Source: Caprimulgus europaeus
Lineage: Eukaryota; Chordata; Aves; Caprimulgiformes; Caprimulgidae
Assembly (NCBI GenBank): GCA_907165065.1
Contig: OU015525.1
Location: 48,781,037 to 48,845,036, forward strand
DNA length: 64,000 bases
Reading direction: 5' to 3'
Position 1 is the stretch's first letter; the number at the start of each line of letters is the position of its first letter. The notes beneath the pieces are model-generated. The model was not told where the DNA came from. It worked only from the letters and a program-made list of their open reading frames with translations, and ran no database searches. Below, piece after piece: positions 35,691-49,300 of the stretch. Both the position numbers and the translations under genes were made by a program.

Positions 35691-38600
35691 CTGAGCTCCA
35701 TCAGTATCAAATTCCCCAAATGCCCAAGATCATCTAATTGAAACAATAGAAAGTTTGCTCATAGGCATGCCAGGGAGAGTGCTCAGTAATGATCAGGCTG
35801 CATTACTGCTGAGAGTGTATCACTTGATCTGCACTGTACAAAGAAACAAGGAAGGAGACAATTTTTGTCACAATTTATCCTTTGCTAAAGCTGTACTTGT
35901 AAGTCAAATATGCTGGCTTGATTCAGCATTGCTGATGTTATAGAAGGAGATCTTTAAAGCAGGTAATAATAGAGTCCAGATCACAGTTTGTAGTGGTGGA
36001 TTTTTGTATCAAAAGCTAACTGCACGTGTTTGGAATCAAAATTTCCTCCTGCAACACATGTACTTTTTACCAGAAGTCTATACTCTTTCCATAGCAAACA
36101 GATGCTGTGCACTGCCATTTCACTGGTCTATGGAAGACTTGCCTGGATATTGAGGGATAACAGATTACCTCCACAGGGAAAAGACATAAATTCTGAGGTT
36201 TTCCTCTCTAAAATAAGCTTGCTATTAATATTTTTACATTCTTGCTGGTCTTAGTATTTCACAATCAGTGTTGAAATCTCAACAAATGAAAAAATTAAAA
36301 ACAAATTGCCAAATTACAGGTACTGCAGCCATACCTGAAGTCAGTGCCACTTTCTTACATTCACCAATATCAGTCACTTCCCTACTTGTTATGAGTAAGA
36401 CACTAAAGAACAAGGAGAAAGAAATTACTTGGCAAACTAACCATGCAGAATGGACTATCCTACAGCTGGCTGAAGAAGCACAAAGTCAGAAAATAATTTT
36501 ATTTTTTCCTGGTAGATTCTATTATGATTTTCCTCTCACTTCTTGCAAGACTCTCCCATCCCTGATGACATGCCTGTTGGAGCAGGCGCTTTTCTGGGGC
36601 CAAACATGAAGACCGAGAAGGTGAGTGAGGTGGAGCACCGCTCATGCTCTTTCCAGCACAGGATCCTCCTCTGTCCTCATGCACATCCTGGAAAAGCCTG
36701 TTGGAAGACCCTTTGCCTGATCATGCAGCAGGGCCCCTGCTGGGAAGTTACTTACTGTAATAGCTGAGATTTGTAACTTTTATTTCCAGGGTTGGCCAAG
36801 AGAAGTGCATTGGGGAAACTGCAAATAAATAAAGCAACTGCCCTAGTTCATGACAATTGATTCCCAGAGTGCCCTTCTCAGCTTTTAAAAGCAGTAAAAC
36901 TTTATGGCTCAGACCTTCATCCCTGCTCTGGATGGTTTTGTCTCTGCAAAGGCAGCCGGAGGGGAGAGGGCTGCAGCCATCTAGGGGGTCTTTAAGGGCT
37001 GTTTGTGGCCAGGAGACCTCTGCTCACTGCATCCCTTGTCTCAGCAGCGCTCCTGGGGAGAGGTGCACTTGGGGAGCCCTGGGGAGAAGCCAGCGAGCAG
37101 CTCCCCGTCCCCTGCAGGGCTGTGAGGTGTTGTGGAGTCACACAGCCCAGGGGGCCTTGTGCAGCCCCCGGCCAGCCTGCACCCCTGGACACACGGCTCA
37201 GGCTCTCCTCAGCTCCCGCAGAGCTCACCCAGCTGTCCCCCTGCTACTCTGCCATCTCTGCTCCCTAAATTATGGCAGTAATTTCTCCGTGTCACCTTCC
37301 AAAGTCCAAAGGCTATACTCCTCAGCAGCAAAGCCCTGTGATCCCTTTCCCCCTTCAGAGGCTGCTCTGTGCGATGTACGGTGTACCCATGTACACATGT
37401 CATGCGACATGTGAACGTACCTACTGATTAAATAACAGTGGCAACAGTGTCCTCCTCCTTTCATTTTGAGGACTGCGAGGGGCTGGTGAGGGCCTGAAGG
37501 TACTAGGAGATAATAGGACTCGTGTAATTTCTGACCATCTATCCCTGGCTGATTCAGGTCATTAGAGTTATTTTGCAACATTCTCTTAATAACCCACAGA
37601 CATTCTAACACTGAAATTATACACAAAAGGCCAAGGTGTAGGGAGATGAAGACAATGCTGATAATGAGTCCCTGATTGATTAAAAGTAAATACATTTTTA
37701 TTCAGAGAAAAAGGCATTTGTTACCACAAACATTTCAACTTCAGCACAAATAGGAGCTGCGCTTACATTTACTAAGGGATTATAGCAGCACTACAACTAA
37801 TTACTTCCCAGCAGCTATTGGCCTCAGGTTAGATGTAAGCTACTTCTGGCAACACGTGGTATGGGCTCATGTAAAAGCGGGCCAGTATTTTCATTGTCTT
37901 GGTAGAAAACAGTGCAATGGTGAGATGTGAGTGAATATACTATGCATAATGCAATACAAAATAAGAGCTTATTACAAGGAGAAGACTCAAGGAGATCAAA
38001 CAACATTAGTCCATCCCACCATTTTATGTTATGAGGGAGATATTAATTATTCTGTTTGTATTTCATAGATGGCCTCGAGTTGTACAATTATCACATAGGA
38101 AGGTGCACTTTACTTGCTGGAGACAGATTCTAGATTCAGACACCTTGATTACCTTCAGTTGCATTGTCAGTTGTATATTCCTGATGTGATCTGTGCAAAT
38201 TATAGTATGCTTTTGATCAGTAGAATGTTATTTGCCCTTGAGTTATTTACCAGACCTTTGGTATGAGATTTTTATTTTTTCTGTAATCCCAACACAGTCA
38301 CATTTTTGCTATTCTTATGTGAAACTCTGAACTCTCTATTCTTCCATCCTGTGACATATAATTTTTGCTAAGCCGCTGTCAAGTGATGAGATATTACTTT
38401 AAAATATCTATTAGGATTCAAAGAAGGAGGTTCCTCTAGGTTCAGGCAATGAATTGCCCTGAAATTATTGAGTTATTCATAACTTTGAGCAGTTACAAAT
38501 TACTGCTATTAACCAAATCCTGTAATTACAGCAAGAAGCTAGGTCGTGTAGCATAATTTCTGGTGTAGATAGTTTTTAGTACATGTCTTAGGGAATAAAA

Positions 38601-41600
38601 ACTCAGGGCACGCAGAGAAATGGCCATTGTGATCCTGTAAAAATATTTGATGTTTCCTAAACTAGTTCTGCTCTAGATCATGATGAAATAAAACATTCAC
38701 CTAGGATGAGAAACAAGTCCTTACTCTGATTAAAATAGTGTGGGAATGGTGTCTTCTAGCCCAAGTGAATGCTTTCCCTGGATGGACTGTTTTTCACCAT
38801 CACATGAGGAAGATCCTCCTTGAAAGCCTCTCACCAGAAAGCTTGTTTTGACAATTGGCCTGTAACCTCAGGAAATTGCTGTCCTACTCTAGATAATCCC
38901 TTTGAGGCAAACCCTGGAGTGGCTGGGCTCAGGGACTGTATCACAGAGCAAGTGGAGACCTCAGAGCACCTCAGCACAAGTGGTCAATAGCCCCGTGTTG
39001 TCACCAAGCAGAAATGCACCACCACAGACTGGCTGCTTCTTTCCCCTATGCAGCTAGTGCTGGCACCACTGTTTGCCAGGTGTTTTGATGTGTCTTGAGC
39101 ATAGAAAGCACTTAAGAAAAATAAGAGTACTTTAATTGCAAAAATAAACAGATATTCAAGCTGTTGGGTTTATTACTCTAACTGCTGGTGGTGGAGGTCA
39201 GCACACAAAGTATTGCAAAGTATCTTCCATGGCTTGGCATAGCAGCTGGGCATCAAATTGGTGCTCATTTTTGTGCTTCCTAGCTGCAGTAATGATGACT
39301 TCAGCCTCTGTTTGCTAGTAGCTGTACCCCATCATTCACTATACCTTGAGAAGGAGGCCTTCTGGAGGGTATTTAAACCTGAGATATTTCTACACTTGTA
39401 TTATCTTTCACACAGTCAGTGAGAGGCAAATAGCCCCACATCCAGTGAAAGCAGAGTGAAACAGAGTGATTTAGATTTCATACCGTGTATTTTTGACCTT
39501 TCTGTTGGAAGAATAACACTGAGCTTGTTTAAGAGCTAAAGATCGACGCATGCCTTGTTCCGAAAGCAATGTTGTAAAAATGGTACCTTCTTACTCAGCA
39601 GATCTGTTCCTGTTGTGTTTTGAGAATCATTGCTGCTTGCGTTCAAAACGAAAAAGTTGATGGTTTTTCGCCCTGCAAAACCAATGCTCTTCAGGACAAG
39701 TGAGCTGTTCCTCTTTATTGTATTATTAATAGAACTCTGTACTCCTTATCAGTTACCAGGCCAGTCAGTGCACACACTGATTGTTAAGTGTTCCTGGATC
39801 TCTCCCTTTTTCACCTTCAGTGTTGGCATGAGCGGAATGTCTCCTTGTGGAAGAGGCCAATAACGTTTGCACAGCAACAATTCTTGCATATTTGGTCTGG
39901 CAGAGATTTCATGACCTGTGAGTGATGCATTGGAAGGAAAGAACCTTGCTTTGCCTTCAGAGTATAGCTGAGTTTGCAGTGGGAAAAATAAATGACAGGT
40001 AAATAGCGGAAATCCATGAAAAGCTAACTTCTACTAATGCAAATGGGAATTTAAACAGAAAAGAAGTAAGCAAAGAGCTCAATTTTTGTTGCTGAGAAAG
40101 TCTATTCACATGAAGCATCTCTTAAAACTTTACCAAATGGACTATCAAATACAAATTTCTTAGTGGAGGTCATCTTTTACAAGAGGGCAAACATGCCAGG
40201 CAAACTCTCAGCATTGAGTATGTTTTTATTGTAAAAACAACTTGTTTGCTTAGGTATGGATTAGCTTTCCAAAGCAAGAAAACCAGGAAAATGTTAAAGC
40301 ACCATCCATTACTAATGGAGCTAGTAGGCAGATTCAGAACTTCTCTGCTTTCTCCCTCACACAGTTCCCTGTAAAGAAATCAGCAATGTTTGTGAGCAAA
40401 GTGATGCAGAAACCAGAATCATTCCCATACTAAGCTGAAGCAGGTACCCCACTGAAACTGGAGGCAACACACAACAGTGCATGCCTGTACACTAGTTACT
40501 TGTTGAGATCTTCATATGCAGAGGCTTTATTTTAATGAAAACATTAAATTTCCATCTGTTCTGATTATAAATATTACAACTGTTTTTATGAGCTCCATTA
40601 ATGACAACTGTTCCAACTCCACTAATCAATATGGTCCTTTTACTGTTATTTCCCATTAGGAGGTTGTCCAGTTTGTTGTCTATGGTGATCAACGTGAGTA
40701 AGGAAACACTCTTCAGTGCGTGACGGACGGCATGCTGCCTCCTAGAGACTTTGACAGCACTTCAAGTCCTAGTACCAGACATGTTGAATTCAAAAGTTGT
40801 AAGAAAGGGTTAATGTGCTGGAGTTGTCAGGCTCTCTGGGGAATCTATGTAAAATCCTTTGTGGACTCCTGAGTTTTGAAGATGAAGATCAGAAACCTGA
40901 TGTTATTGCAGGGGTTTGCCTAGGACCAGCAGGGGTGAAGCAAGGCTTCTTCACTTGCCCAAGTTTGTACAGAGGTCAGTTAAAAAAAGACAAAAATTTT
41001 TCCTTGTCATCTTGTCCTCCAAACTTAATTACTTGTCCCCCAAACAAGTGTGTCCTACATGGAGAGACAAATGAGAAATTTGGGGAAGTGGAGCTCTTAG
41101 AGGCACTACATGGCACCGCTACGTGTTTACACTGATTACAGGGTGAAATTCCTTAGGCATTGTGACCTCTCAAGATACACTTATCACAGTCTGAAGTGTG
41201 CCTTAAAGAGCACACAGGCAGCTGTGGGACGCCCCCAAAGCACACCATGAAATTCATCTGGATGTGATCCCCACAGCTGCAAATCCATCTTCTGTTTCCA
41301 TTTCACATTCTATTAGCCTGCCATGCTTCCCCTTTAGCATACATCAGCGCAGCTCTTTATTTTAGCGTTATTAATTTTTGACATGAAGTCACTCTAAACA
41401 TGGTAAATACAGAAAGTAATTGGTATGTTAAACAGGGGAAGCATAATGAGTCTCATGTACAAACGCGACTCGCTCCTGCTGCAGAGCCAGACTGAAACAG
41501 AATACACAATCGCGCTGCCAATTTCAGCAGGAACTTCTTTACCAAGTCCCCGTGGTTCACAGGCACTGCCTCGACCTCTCCTGTACTTATGATACATCCA

Positions 41601-44261
41601 GCCACAGTTTAATGGCTGAAATGACTTTGAAGCTTTCCCAGTGGAACCAATTTTCACCCTCTGTGAATACAAGCTCCAGCCTTTCAGCAAAGAGTTTAGT
41701 TTGGTGATAAGTTAACATGTGAGGCCAGCATGAGAATAAGTTTTGACTATTGTCCTGATGGTAGGGCTTTCACACTGTGACTCATGGCAACGACGCAGGG
41801 CTTTTTGGGAGAGACATGCTTTCCAGCCTAATACTGGCTGATGGGATATTTTGTCAGTGAGGAGAGATGTTCCTGCTGCTGCTGGCTTGTCAGCACTGAT
41901 GGCAAATATTTTCTAAGAGGAGCAGATAGGGAAGTCATAGCCCATCTCAGCTCAGGCTTGCAGTGAAAATGAGTTGATCATGAAATATGGGGTGTGAGTT
42001 TTAAGGGTACAGATGAGAAATTCTCCTCTAAATTTGTCTAGAAGTCAGTGGGAGAGGGAAATATATTAGAAAAAGTGGTAAGAAGACTGGTTAGGAAAAA
42101 ATATATATCAACAACTTTTACATAAGCTTCAAAATAATACCAACCCAGCTTCTCCCTTTCTCTTAATCGTAGTCTTTTAAAATATTCTAGATTTCTAGTT
42201 TTGACTTGGGAATAATGCACATTAATTACAGTTATTCTAGCTCTTGTGTTATTGTTTCAAGTCCAATCAACTTTTTTCAGAATCAAGACTGAAAGATTAG
42301 GCCAAAATTATTGCAGAATTCACGATTAACAAAACACATATATGTTGCTTGAGATACCATTTTTTCCTGCTAGATTTATGCCTTTTCTTTTAGTGGTAAT
42401 TCACAAATAAAAGACAGACACACTTGGCAGCAGGATGGGACCATAATATTTGACCAAGAATGGAGCTGACATGCATCAGCAAAATGCCCACAGACAGCAT
42501 AATCAGGAACCTGACCTGTCTGCTGCTCCACCAATGGTACTGCATAAATAATTAATCGGACCTGCCAGTATAACATATAACACCAACTAGTTCCTTGCTT
42601 TTTGTTTTCTACGACAAGCCTTGATCTTTTTCCATGTTAGCTGTCGCAGAAGAAGAAACGGGAAGAAAGAGAGCAGACCCTTGTTACTTGTGTAATAGCC
42701 TACCTGCTTTCTCAGGTTATTCTTGAAGAGGGGTTGTTGACAGGATATAACATGTGTCAGCACTGCCTGGCAGAACAAAATGAGCAGAAAAAGCAGTATC
42801 TGACTACTTTAATCTGAGTTTGGTGCATGAACCAACAGAACCCACAGTACAATTTTTGCTTGGGACATTTAAAATCAGGCACTACAATGTCACATAAAAT
42901 AGGTGCTAGGAAACAAGTAGGAGATGATAGCACGATAGATTTAATGGCACAACAATTTCTTTCTATTTGATTTTGTGATCTGTGTTTCAGAAGAACCCTG
43001 AAAACAGTCTGGAGACAATTTTTTTTCCTTTTTCTTTTTAACATCTTTGTGATTTAATTCAAGAACAACATTTTATTCTGGACAAGAGGACCATGGTATA
43101 AGGCTGACAGCTGAGATCAAAAACACATCTTCTGCAATTCAGCAAGTGCATAAATAAAAAGGACAATTTAGCATTAGTGCCTTCTCTGAGGAAGCATCTG
43201 AGGTAAGCTGCAAATGCTGAAATGAAATACAGAATTTAGCTGAGGTACCTATGCAGAGTTTCAGGCGACCTGCCAGCAAGTGTGTGTTCCTCTTCTTTGT
43301 TTCCCCTTCTAGGGGCTATAGTGTTATTACTATTTCAATTTAACATATGTTTTCTGAAGGAAAATGGAAGCCTTGACCAGTGTAATTCACATAGCTCTGT
43401 CAAAGAGGCCATAAAGCTCACAAAAATTTAAAAAAAAAAGAGTTAGAAAACCCAGTAGAGTGATTTCAAGAGCAACTCCCAGAACCTACATGCATAGCAT
43501 GCCTTGATGATGCAGGAGCTGGACAATAGCATGTGATCTCATCAGGGATACAGTTTCAGCCTGGGCCTGATAAACTCAAGTACATAAACTTGCACCTGCA
43601 CTTCCCAAGTGCAAACACCTGGCTTTGCTTTATAGAGAGAGTCAGAAGCCTGCATGCTCTGTTTCAATGGCCTTTTGTAAGTGCAAGGATTGGAATCTCT
43701 ACCTAAAATCACATTCCTGGCCTCGTCCTACTGATAGCCTAATAACTGCAATCCTTCTTCTGGCTATGCTATTTTCAGTACTTCACTAAACATTAAATGC
43801 ATTCACTTTAGAAAAATCACAGAGAAGTTGTCTTCCATCACAAGCAAAGAAAGAACAAATTCTGAATCTGAAACTTTGCTCCTGATAGATTTGTCATACC
43901 TTCTCCTCCTGTCAAATAAGGGTTACATTTACGTACCAGATTACTGAGCACTAGTTAGCCAACACTGCAGAATCATTTTCCAACTTGTTCACAAACAGAA
44001 ACTTTAATCTAGGACCTGATCTGGGATCAGACATCACTGTACCTCTTAGACCCTTCCCTGAGCTTGTCTGAATGTTGATATGAGCCCAAACACTTGCAAT
44101 CTAAGGAGACAGCCTGAACCATTTCTGAATTTTACAGTTAAATGGAGACTCTTTGAATTGAAAAGTTTCTTCATGGGTTTAGAAAGATAAAGAATCAAGA
44201 CCTGAAACTGGGTATTAGGGTTTGTGTTTAGACTCTTCATGAATTTGTAATGCATGTATTG
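35691..44261. other. unique sequence, no gene recognised
   Basis: A long stretch of single-copy sequence. A GC-richer, CpG-poor patch at 36940-37400 contains the longest open frame of the window (185 codons, plus strand). Both strands are open there and the product is low-complexity P/S/C/R-rich, so I read it as non-coding. The segment at 36268-36609 is open on the plus strand for 113 codons without a recognisable family. Nothing else stands out. Confidence 0.4.
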
Positions 44262-44870
44262 ATTCTCCCCCTCTACTCTGCTCTCGTAAGGCCCCACCTG
44301 GAGTACTGTGTCCAGTTCTGGAGCCCCCTACACAAACGAGACATGGACCTGTTAGAACGAGTCCAGAGGAGGCCACGAGGATGATCAGAGGGCTGGAGCA
44401 CCTCTCCTGTGAGGACAGGCTGAGAGAGTTGGGGCTGTTCAGCCTTGAGAAGAGACGGTTCCGGGGAGATCTTATAGCAGCCTTCCAGTACCTGAAGGGG
44501 CCTACAGGAAAGCTGGGGAGGGACTTTTCATAAGGGCAGTTAATGACAGGACAAAGGGAAATGGCTTTAAGCTGAAAGAGGGTAGGTTTAGATTAGATAT
44601 TAGGAAGAAATTCTTCACTGTGAGGGTGGTGAGACACTGGAACAGGCTGCCCAAGGAAGTTGTGGATGCCCCCTCCCTGGAAGTGTTCAAGGCCAGGCTG
44701 GATGGGGCTTTGAGCAACCTGGTCTAGTGGAAGGTGTCCCTGCTCATGGCAGGGGGGTTGGAACTAGATGATCTTTAAGGTCCCTTCCAGCCCAAACCAT
44801 TCTATGATTCTATGATTCTATGATTCTATGATTCTATGATTCTATGATTCTATGATTCTATGATTCTATG
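44262..44870 (+). mobile_element. CR1 LINE 3' end, about 610 bp
   Basis: A well-preserved avian CR1 tail in plus orientation. It runs from CTACTCTGCTCTCGTAAGGC and CCCACCTGGAGTACTGTGTC through GTCCAGAGGAGGCCACGAGG, GGGCTGGAGCACCTCTCCTG and GAGAGAGTTGGGGCTGTTCA. It continues through TTAGATTAGATATTAGGAAG, GGAACAGGCTGCCCAAGGAA and GGTCCCTTCCAGCCCAAACC. It ends in the diagnostic 8-base tail repeat. The first part covers the end of the reverse-transcriptase reading frame and the rest the 3' untranslated region. The 5' part of the about 4.5 kb element is missing, so it cannot move by itself. Confidence 0.97.
44799..44870 (+). repeat. CR1 tail microsatellite (ATTCTATG)9
   Basis: Nine perfect tandem copies of the octamer ATTCTATG end the CR1 element. 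Most genomic CR1 copies have two to four units, so this tail is long and likely to vary in length between individuals. Confidence 0.97.
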
Positions 44871-46196
44871 ACCAAGACAAACAATAGCACCAGCAATGGT
44901 GGCTTCCCTTTGTCATCCACAACTATTCAGTCTGCAGGGCAGGGAGCAAAAATATCAGCAGAAAATACCCATTGATAGAGGTGCCCAAACATATCAGGTA
45001 GAACCTCTGAACTTTTCTGAAGTGGCTTAGCTCCTTTTTAGATGCCATCAAAAGCAACTGAAACAAAGCTTTCAGAGCTGGCTGCGCAGTGCCCTCCATG
45101 AACAGCTTGAATCACCTGGTTCATGGTAATGGTCTGCCACAGAAGCTCTAATCAAGTGCGCGTGTGTGTTTTCCTTTCACAAGATGACAGTTCCCAAGTG
45201 AAAGAACACTTCAGCTCTGATAAAACTTTCCTTCTATTGTCTGAGTTTTGTTTGTTTTCTGGCAAATCCCAGCGCTGCCTCTGCTTTCTGTGCAGGCACA
45301 CATTTCCCATGCTTGTGCGGGGAGGCCAACCAAAGTCTTTGGAGGCTTCTCAGTAGTATCGCCTGAAGCAAATACCACAGCTCAATAGCAATTTAATATT
45401 GTAATCAGGGAGCAAACTGTGCAGTTTTGGCACACTGCGGTAATTATTAACTACATGTATTAGTGTTGTGAGTCTAGTAACTAATATTTACAAAAGGTTC
45501 CCTGTGTGGAGAAGACCTCACCTAGACATGAGCAGTTGAGCTATTCCTGAGTGATTGTCAGTGGGCCTTTAAGCCTGTGCTCATGTTCGCTGTTTAAAGA
45601 TAAAACATCAAAACTTAGAAATTGTACTTCAAAAGACCTATTTCATGAATAATAAATTCTCAGGGTGTAAAACCATACCAAGCGCCAGAACGTTTTGTGA
45701 ATTTATGGGGAAGTTTTCCTGTGGAAAAAAAAATCCTGGAAGATAAGATTCAAAAAGCACATCTCAAACTCCCTAATATAATAGAAAGGAGATTGGATTT
45801 AATCATTAAATTCTTCTTGCTCTTAGGATTTTTCTTTCATGCCATGATGTGTCTCTTTCCCCTACTTTCCCAATTTTTCTAATTGCTATTAGAATTAATG
45901 ACCTTATGAACTGCAGTTCAGAACTCACAGGCAAAGGCAGGTATCAGTGAGAGCAAAATGTTCTCTAAACTCAAAATCTGTAATTGACAAATTAAATTTC
46001 TCTGTGCAGTTATTATGTGTAGGCCAACTCAAGGTTGAAGCAAAGTTGCATTTGCCTTTGTGTCTTATGTAGCTCTTGTTGGTCTGTCAGTTCTTCACCT
46101 AGGAGGGTGTGGTGGTAAGGAGTGAAGGTGCTTGCCTAAGCGTATTATTAGTATCAAACACAGATGACCTATGCAGTATGCTTGACCAATTTTGAA
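44871..46196. other. unique sequence between two CR1 ends
   Basis: Single-copy AT-leaning sequence with no gene recognised. It separates two CR1 3' ends that lie in opposite orientations. Confidence 0.5.
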
Positions 46197-46334
46197 TAGA
46201 ATCATAGGATCACAGAATGGTTTGGGTTGGAAGAGACCTTTAAAGGTCATCTAGTCCAACCCCCCTGCAGTGAACAGGGACATCTTCAACTAGATCAGGT
46301 TGCTCAAAGCCCCATCCCTGACTTGAATGTTTCC
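46197..46334 (-). mobile_element. CR1 LINE 3' end, reverse orientation
   Basis: It starts AGAATCATAGGATCACAGAA, continues TGGTTTGGGTTGGAAGAGAC and TTTAAAGGTCATCTAGTCCA, then GCAGTGAACAGGGACATCTT and CAACTAGATCAGGTTGCTCA. It ends CTTGAATGTTTCC. This is the reverse complement of the last 140 bases of the same general type of CR1 as at 44262, severely 5'-truncated. Confidence 0.95.
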
Positions 46335-49300
46335 ACATAGCATTGCTATTCAGAGTACACAATCATATTTATTTCAGTAATCGTGCTCTTTTCCAAATAG
46401 GCAGGGACACAAACAAGCACATTCTTGACACGGGATTTCTTCTAGTCTGTGAGCTGTACCACATCACTGACTTGCATATATGTACAAGAAGAAAAAAAAG
46501 CCCTTTATTTTCTAATAGGATTGTAGTTGGGAGAAAGATTTTCTCATGCAACTTAACCTCTGGGAAGTTTATTCCCTCCAAGCTCACCCTTATTTCACAC
46601 AACTTTTATCGCAGTATTCAAAGTGCCTTTTAAATTATGTATGCTTTTGGCTAGTATGCCAGACTTGTAGTCTAAAAGACCAGACTTCTCTACAAAGAAG
46701 TCATGATTTGACATTGTTTATTTTGCTGTGTAATCACATTAGATATGGTGATGTCATAAAGATGACATGAAACAACCATATGTAAACAATACATTGCCAT
46801 TCCTTTACCAATTGTTTAAAGAAATCAACAAGGAAAATATACTCTTAGCTTCAGGTAGTTCCTCTGTCACAGCAGCCAGACATTAACAAGTATTTCTTAA
46901 AATTCAGATCAGTACTCGGTGAAGGCAAAGATGGTTCTTCCCATGTGTTTGTGATATACTTACCAGCCAGGAGATGACTGATGGATGCTGGCAGGGAGTA
47001 AAAGTAAAGAGTGACACTGCTGGATAACATGGTGAGTAGTGATCAGAAAGCACTACAACATACCAAAAAAGAAATAACAGGGGCAGAAGGACAGGCAGAA
47101 AGAGACCGAGAAGCCAAAGGAAAAAAAAAGATTTCAAGAAAAAGGTAGAGGAGAAATGTCTGAAGTTGTTCACAGGTTAAGGAGGGCAGAGCTGGCTACG
47201 AAGAGGTCAATGAAGGCTTCACCTGTCTGCAAGACACTGGAGACAGGTTGAAGGAAGTTTTCAGGGCAGGAGAGGAGGGAAAACACTAGAGAATGATGCG
47301 TCCAATGTGTGTAGGGACAGGGTAGTAGCTATAGTGGCAACTGGGATCAGGTATACAAATCTATGAAGTACATAATATTAGTATTAGTGTATATATAGTA
47401 TTAAAGATCTGGATAATGTTTGCTATGTAAATTTTGTCCATATCAAAGGTCAACACAATCTAAAACATTTCTATCGAAGCAGTAAAATGGCATGCTTTTA
47501 TATTTATTTTTATATTTTACAGAATATGAAAATGAAAAAATATCTTTAATGACAATTAGCTAGTGTATGTCCTTTATAGGTGTAAACACAAGTCATCCAG
47601 GTCTAATTTACAAAACACAATATTCATATGTATTGCTTCCCAATTTACAATTCTGCCTGTTTTGTTCCAAGTACATATTTTAAGATTAATAAATCATCCA
47701 CTCTAAATTCCATTATTCTCACATGTTTCTGCTCGGGTATGTAGGCATAACATTAGTTTTTATAAATTCCTTTAATTAAAGTAATTATTTCAAAGATAAG
47801 ATATGGTAAGCATATTAATATTTTAAGTAAATATTTATGCTTGTTTTCAGAATTAGTAGAAACAAGAATTTGGCAACAGTTAGAGTTGTTCACTGATTCC
47901 AGGTACTGTAATAAAGAAAGGGACAGGTAAGTGTATGCCTATCTTTAAGTACGTGCTTAGCCTTTCTACCCTGCTGTGAAAGCAGCAAGTTAAGGGAACT
48001 CAATACATACCTAAAGGTAAGCATGTGCTCAGCTGCTTTGCTGATCTGAGGGTAGCGACAGTAGGATGATGAGGTTTCTGAAAAGGCTGCTGGCACACTC
48101 ACCACATCAGTTCAGGGATAACAAATAACTTTTTCACAAGCAACTTAACGATTGAAGGGACCAAAGATTCAGTTATGCAATAAATTGGCTTTGGCAGCAA
48201 AACCAGTTAAAACTCTTTTTTTCTTTTAAGTAGAGATTTAATTCTAGTGAACCAGTACAAAGCATGGCAGTGGTATCATCATGACTGCAGAGATGATGAA
48301 TTTTGGTGTAAGAACAAATGCCTGCTAGGGTGCAAGAAGTTATTAAGTCAGGTTCACAGTCAAAGCTGTGGAGATGTATCCTGTGACCCTTTAAAATATA
48401 TCCAAATGCACAAAAAATTTCAGGTACATAATACTGGCCTGAGTCTATGTAGGTGCTCAAGTCTGGAGTTGTGATACTAAATTTCCTATATAACTTTGGA
48501 GATGTTAAAAATGTTGATGCTAAAATGCAGCTTATAGTGGATTTCTAAAGCACAGCTTCTCTGTATGGCTAGAAACACCTTTATCATCCTTGGCAGTGTT
48601 TGGCTTCTGCCTCAGTCTAATCTCTTTTGAGATCCCCAAATGAAGGGTTTTCTCTTTCTCTAAGTGGAATACCACTGTAGATACCTGCGATGAAGATTAG
48701 AGGGAAGGGGAAGAAAGGGGGAATTAACTCTACTGTCCTTTCATCTAATAGTTCAGTGATTAAAAAACTTCACACAGTACATGGCAAAAACTGGGTAAAG
48801 TACTGAATAGTTAGCATAAGCTGTTGTCATTACTTCTTTTGTACATATTGTAGCTTGATATTACATGGCATAAAGCAAATGGTCTAAATTCCACATTATA
48901 CCATACCAGGCTACATAATAAGGTAAATCCCAAATGAATAAACAAAAAAAAATTATAACTGAGAAGCCTGCAGGAGATCATTAGAATATTGAACTGTTGT
49001 GAGTTTCTTGAAATCTTGAACTTTTACCTTGGCAACCCCCAAAATCTCTCTGTTTTTCCATAGATGTTGAGAAAGAAAGCCTGAATACTCTTGCCTCTGA
49101 AATTACTCATCCTAGGCAAATAGATGACTAGGACTTTGCAAAGCTGGGATATGCTCTGTTGTTATGAAACTGTATATATACAAAAGACAGTCTGCCTATT
49201 AATATTGATAGATTAGAACAGTTAAAGAAGCACTAAAGCTCCGTAACTATATCTACATAAATAGATTGTTATTTCTGGCTGAGGGGAAGGGTCAGAGGTG

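Noticed and set aside
36857..37414. Longest open frame of the window, 185 codons on the plus strand
   Set aside because: Overlapping frames are open on both strands, the product is rich in P, S, C and R as expected from GC-rich chance sequence, and there are no clear splice sites, CpG island or family resemblance.
44046..44717. Minus-strand open frames over the CR1 element
   Set aside because: They are on the opposite strand to the CR1 and translate its 3' untranslated region.
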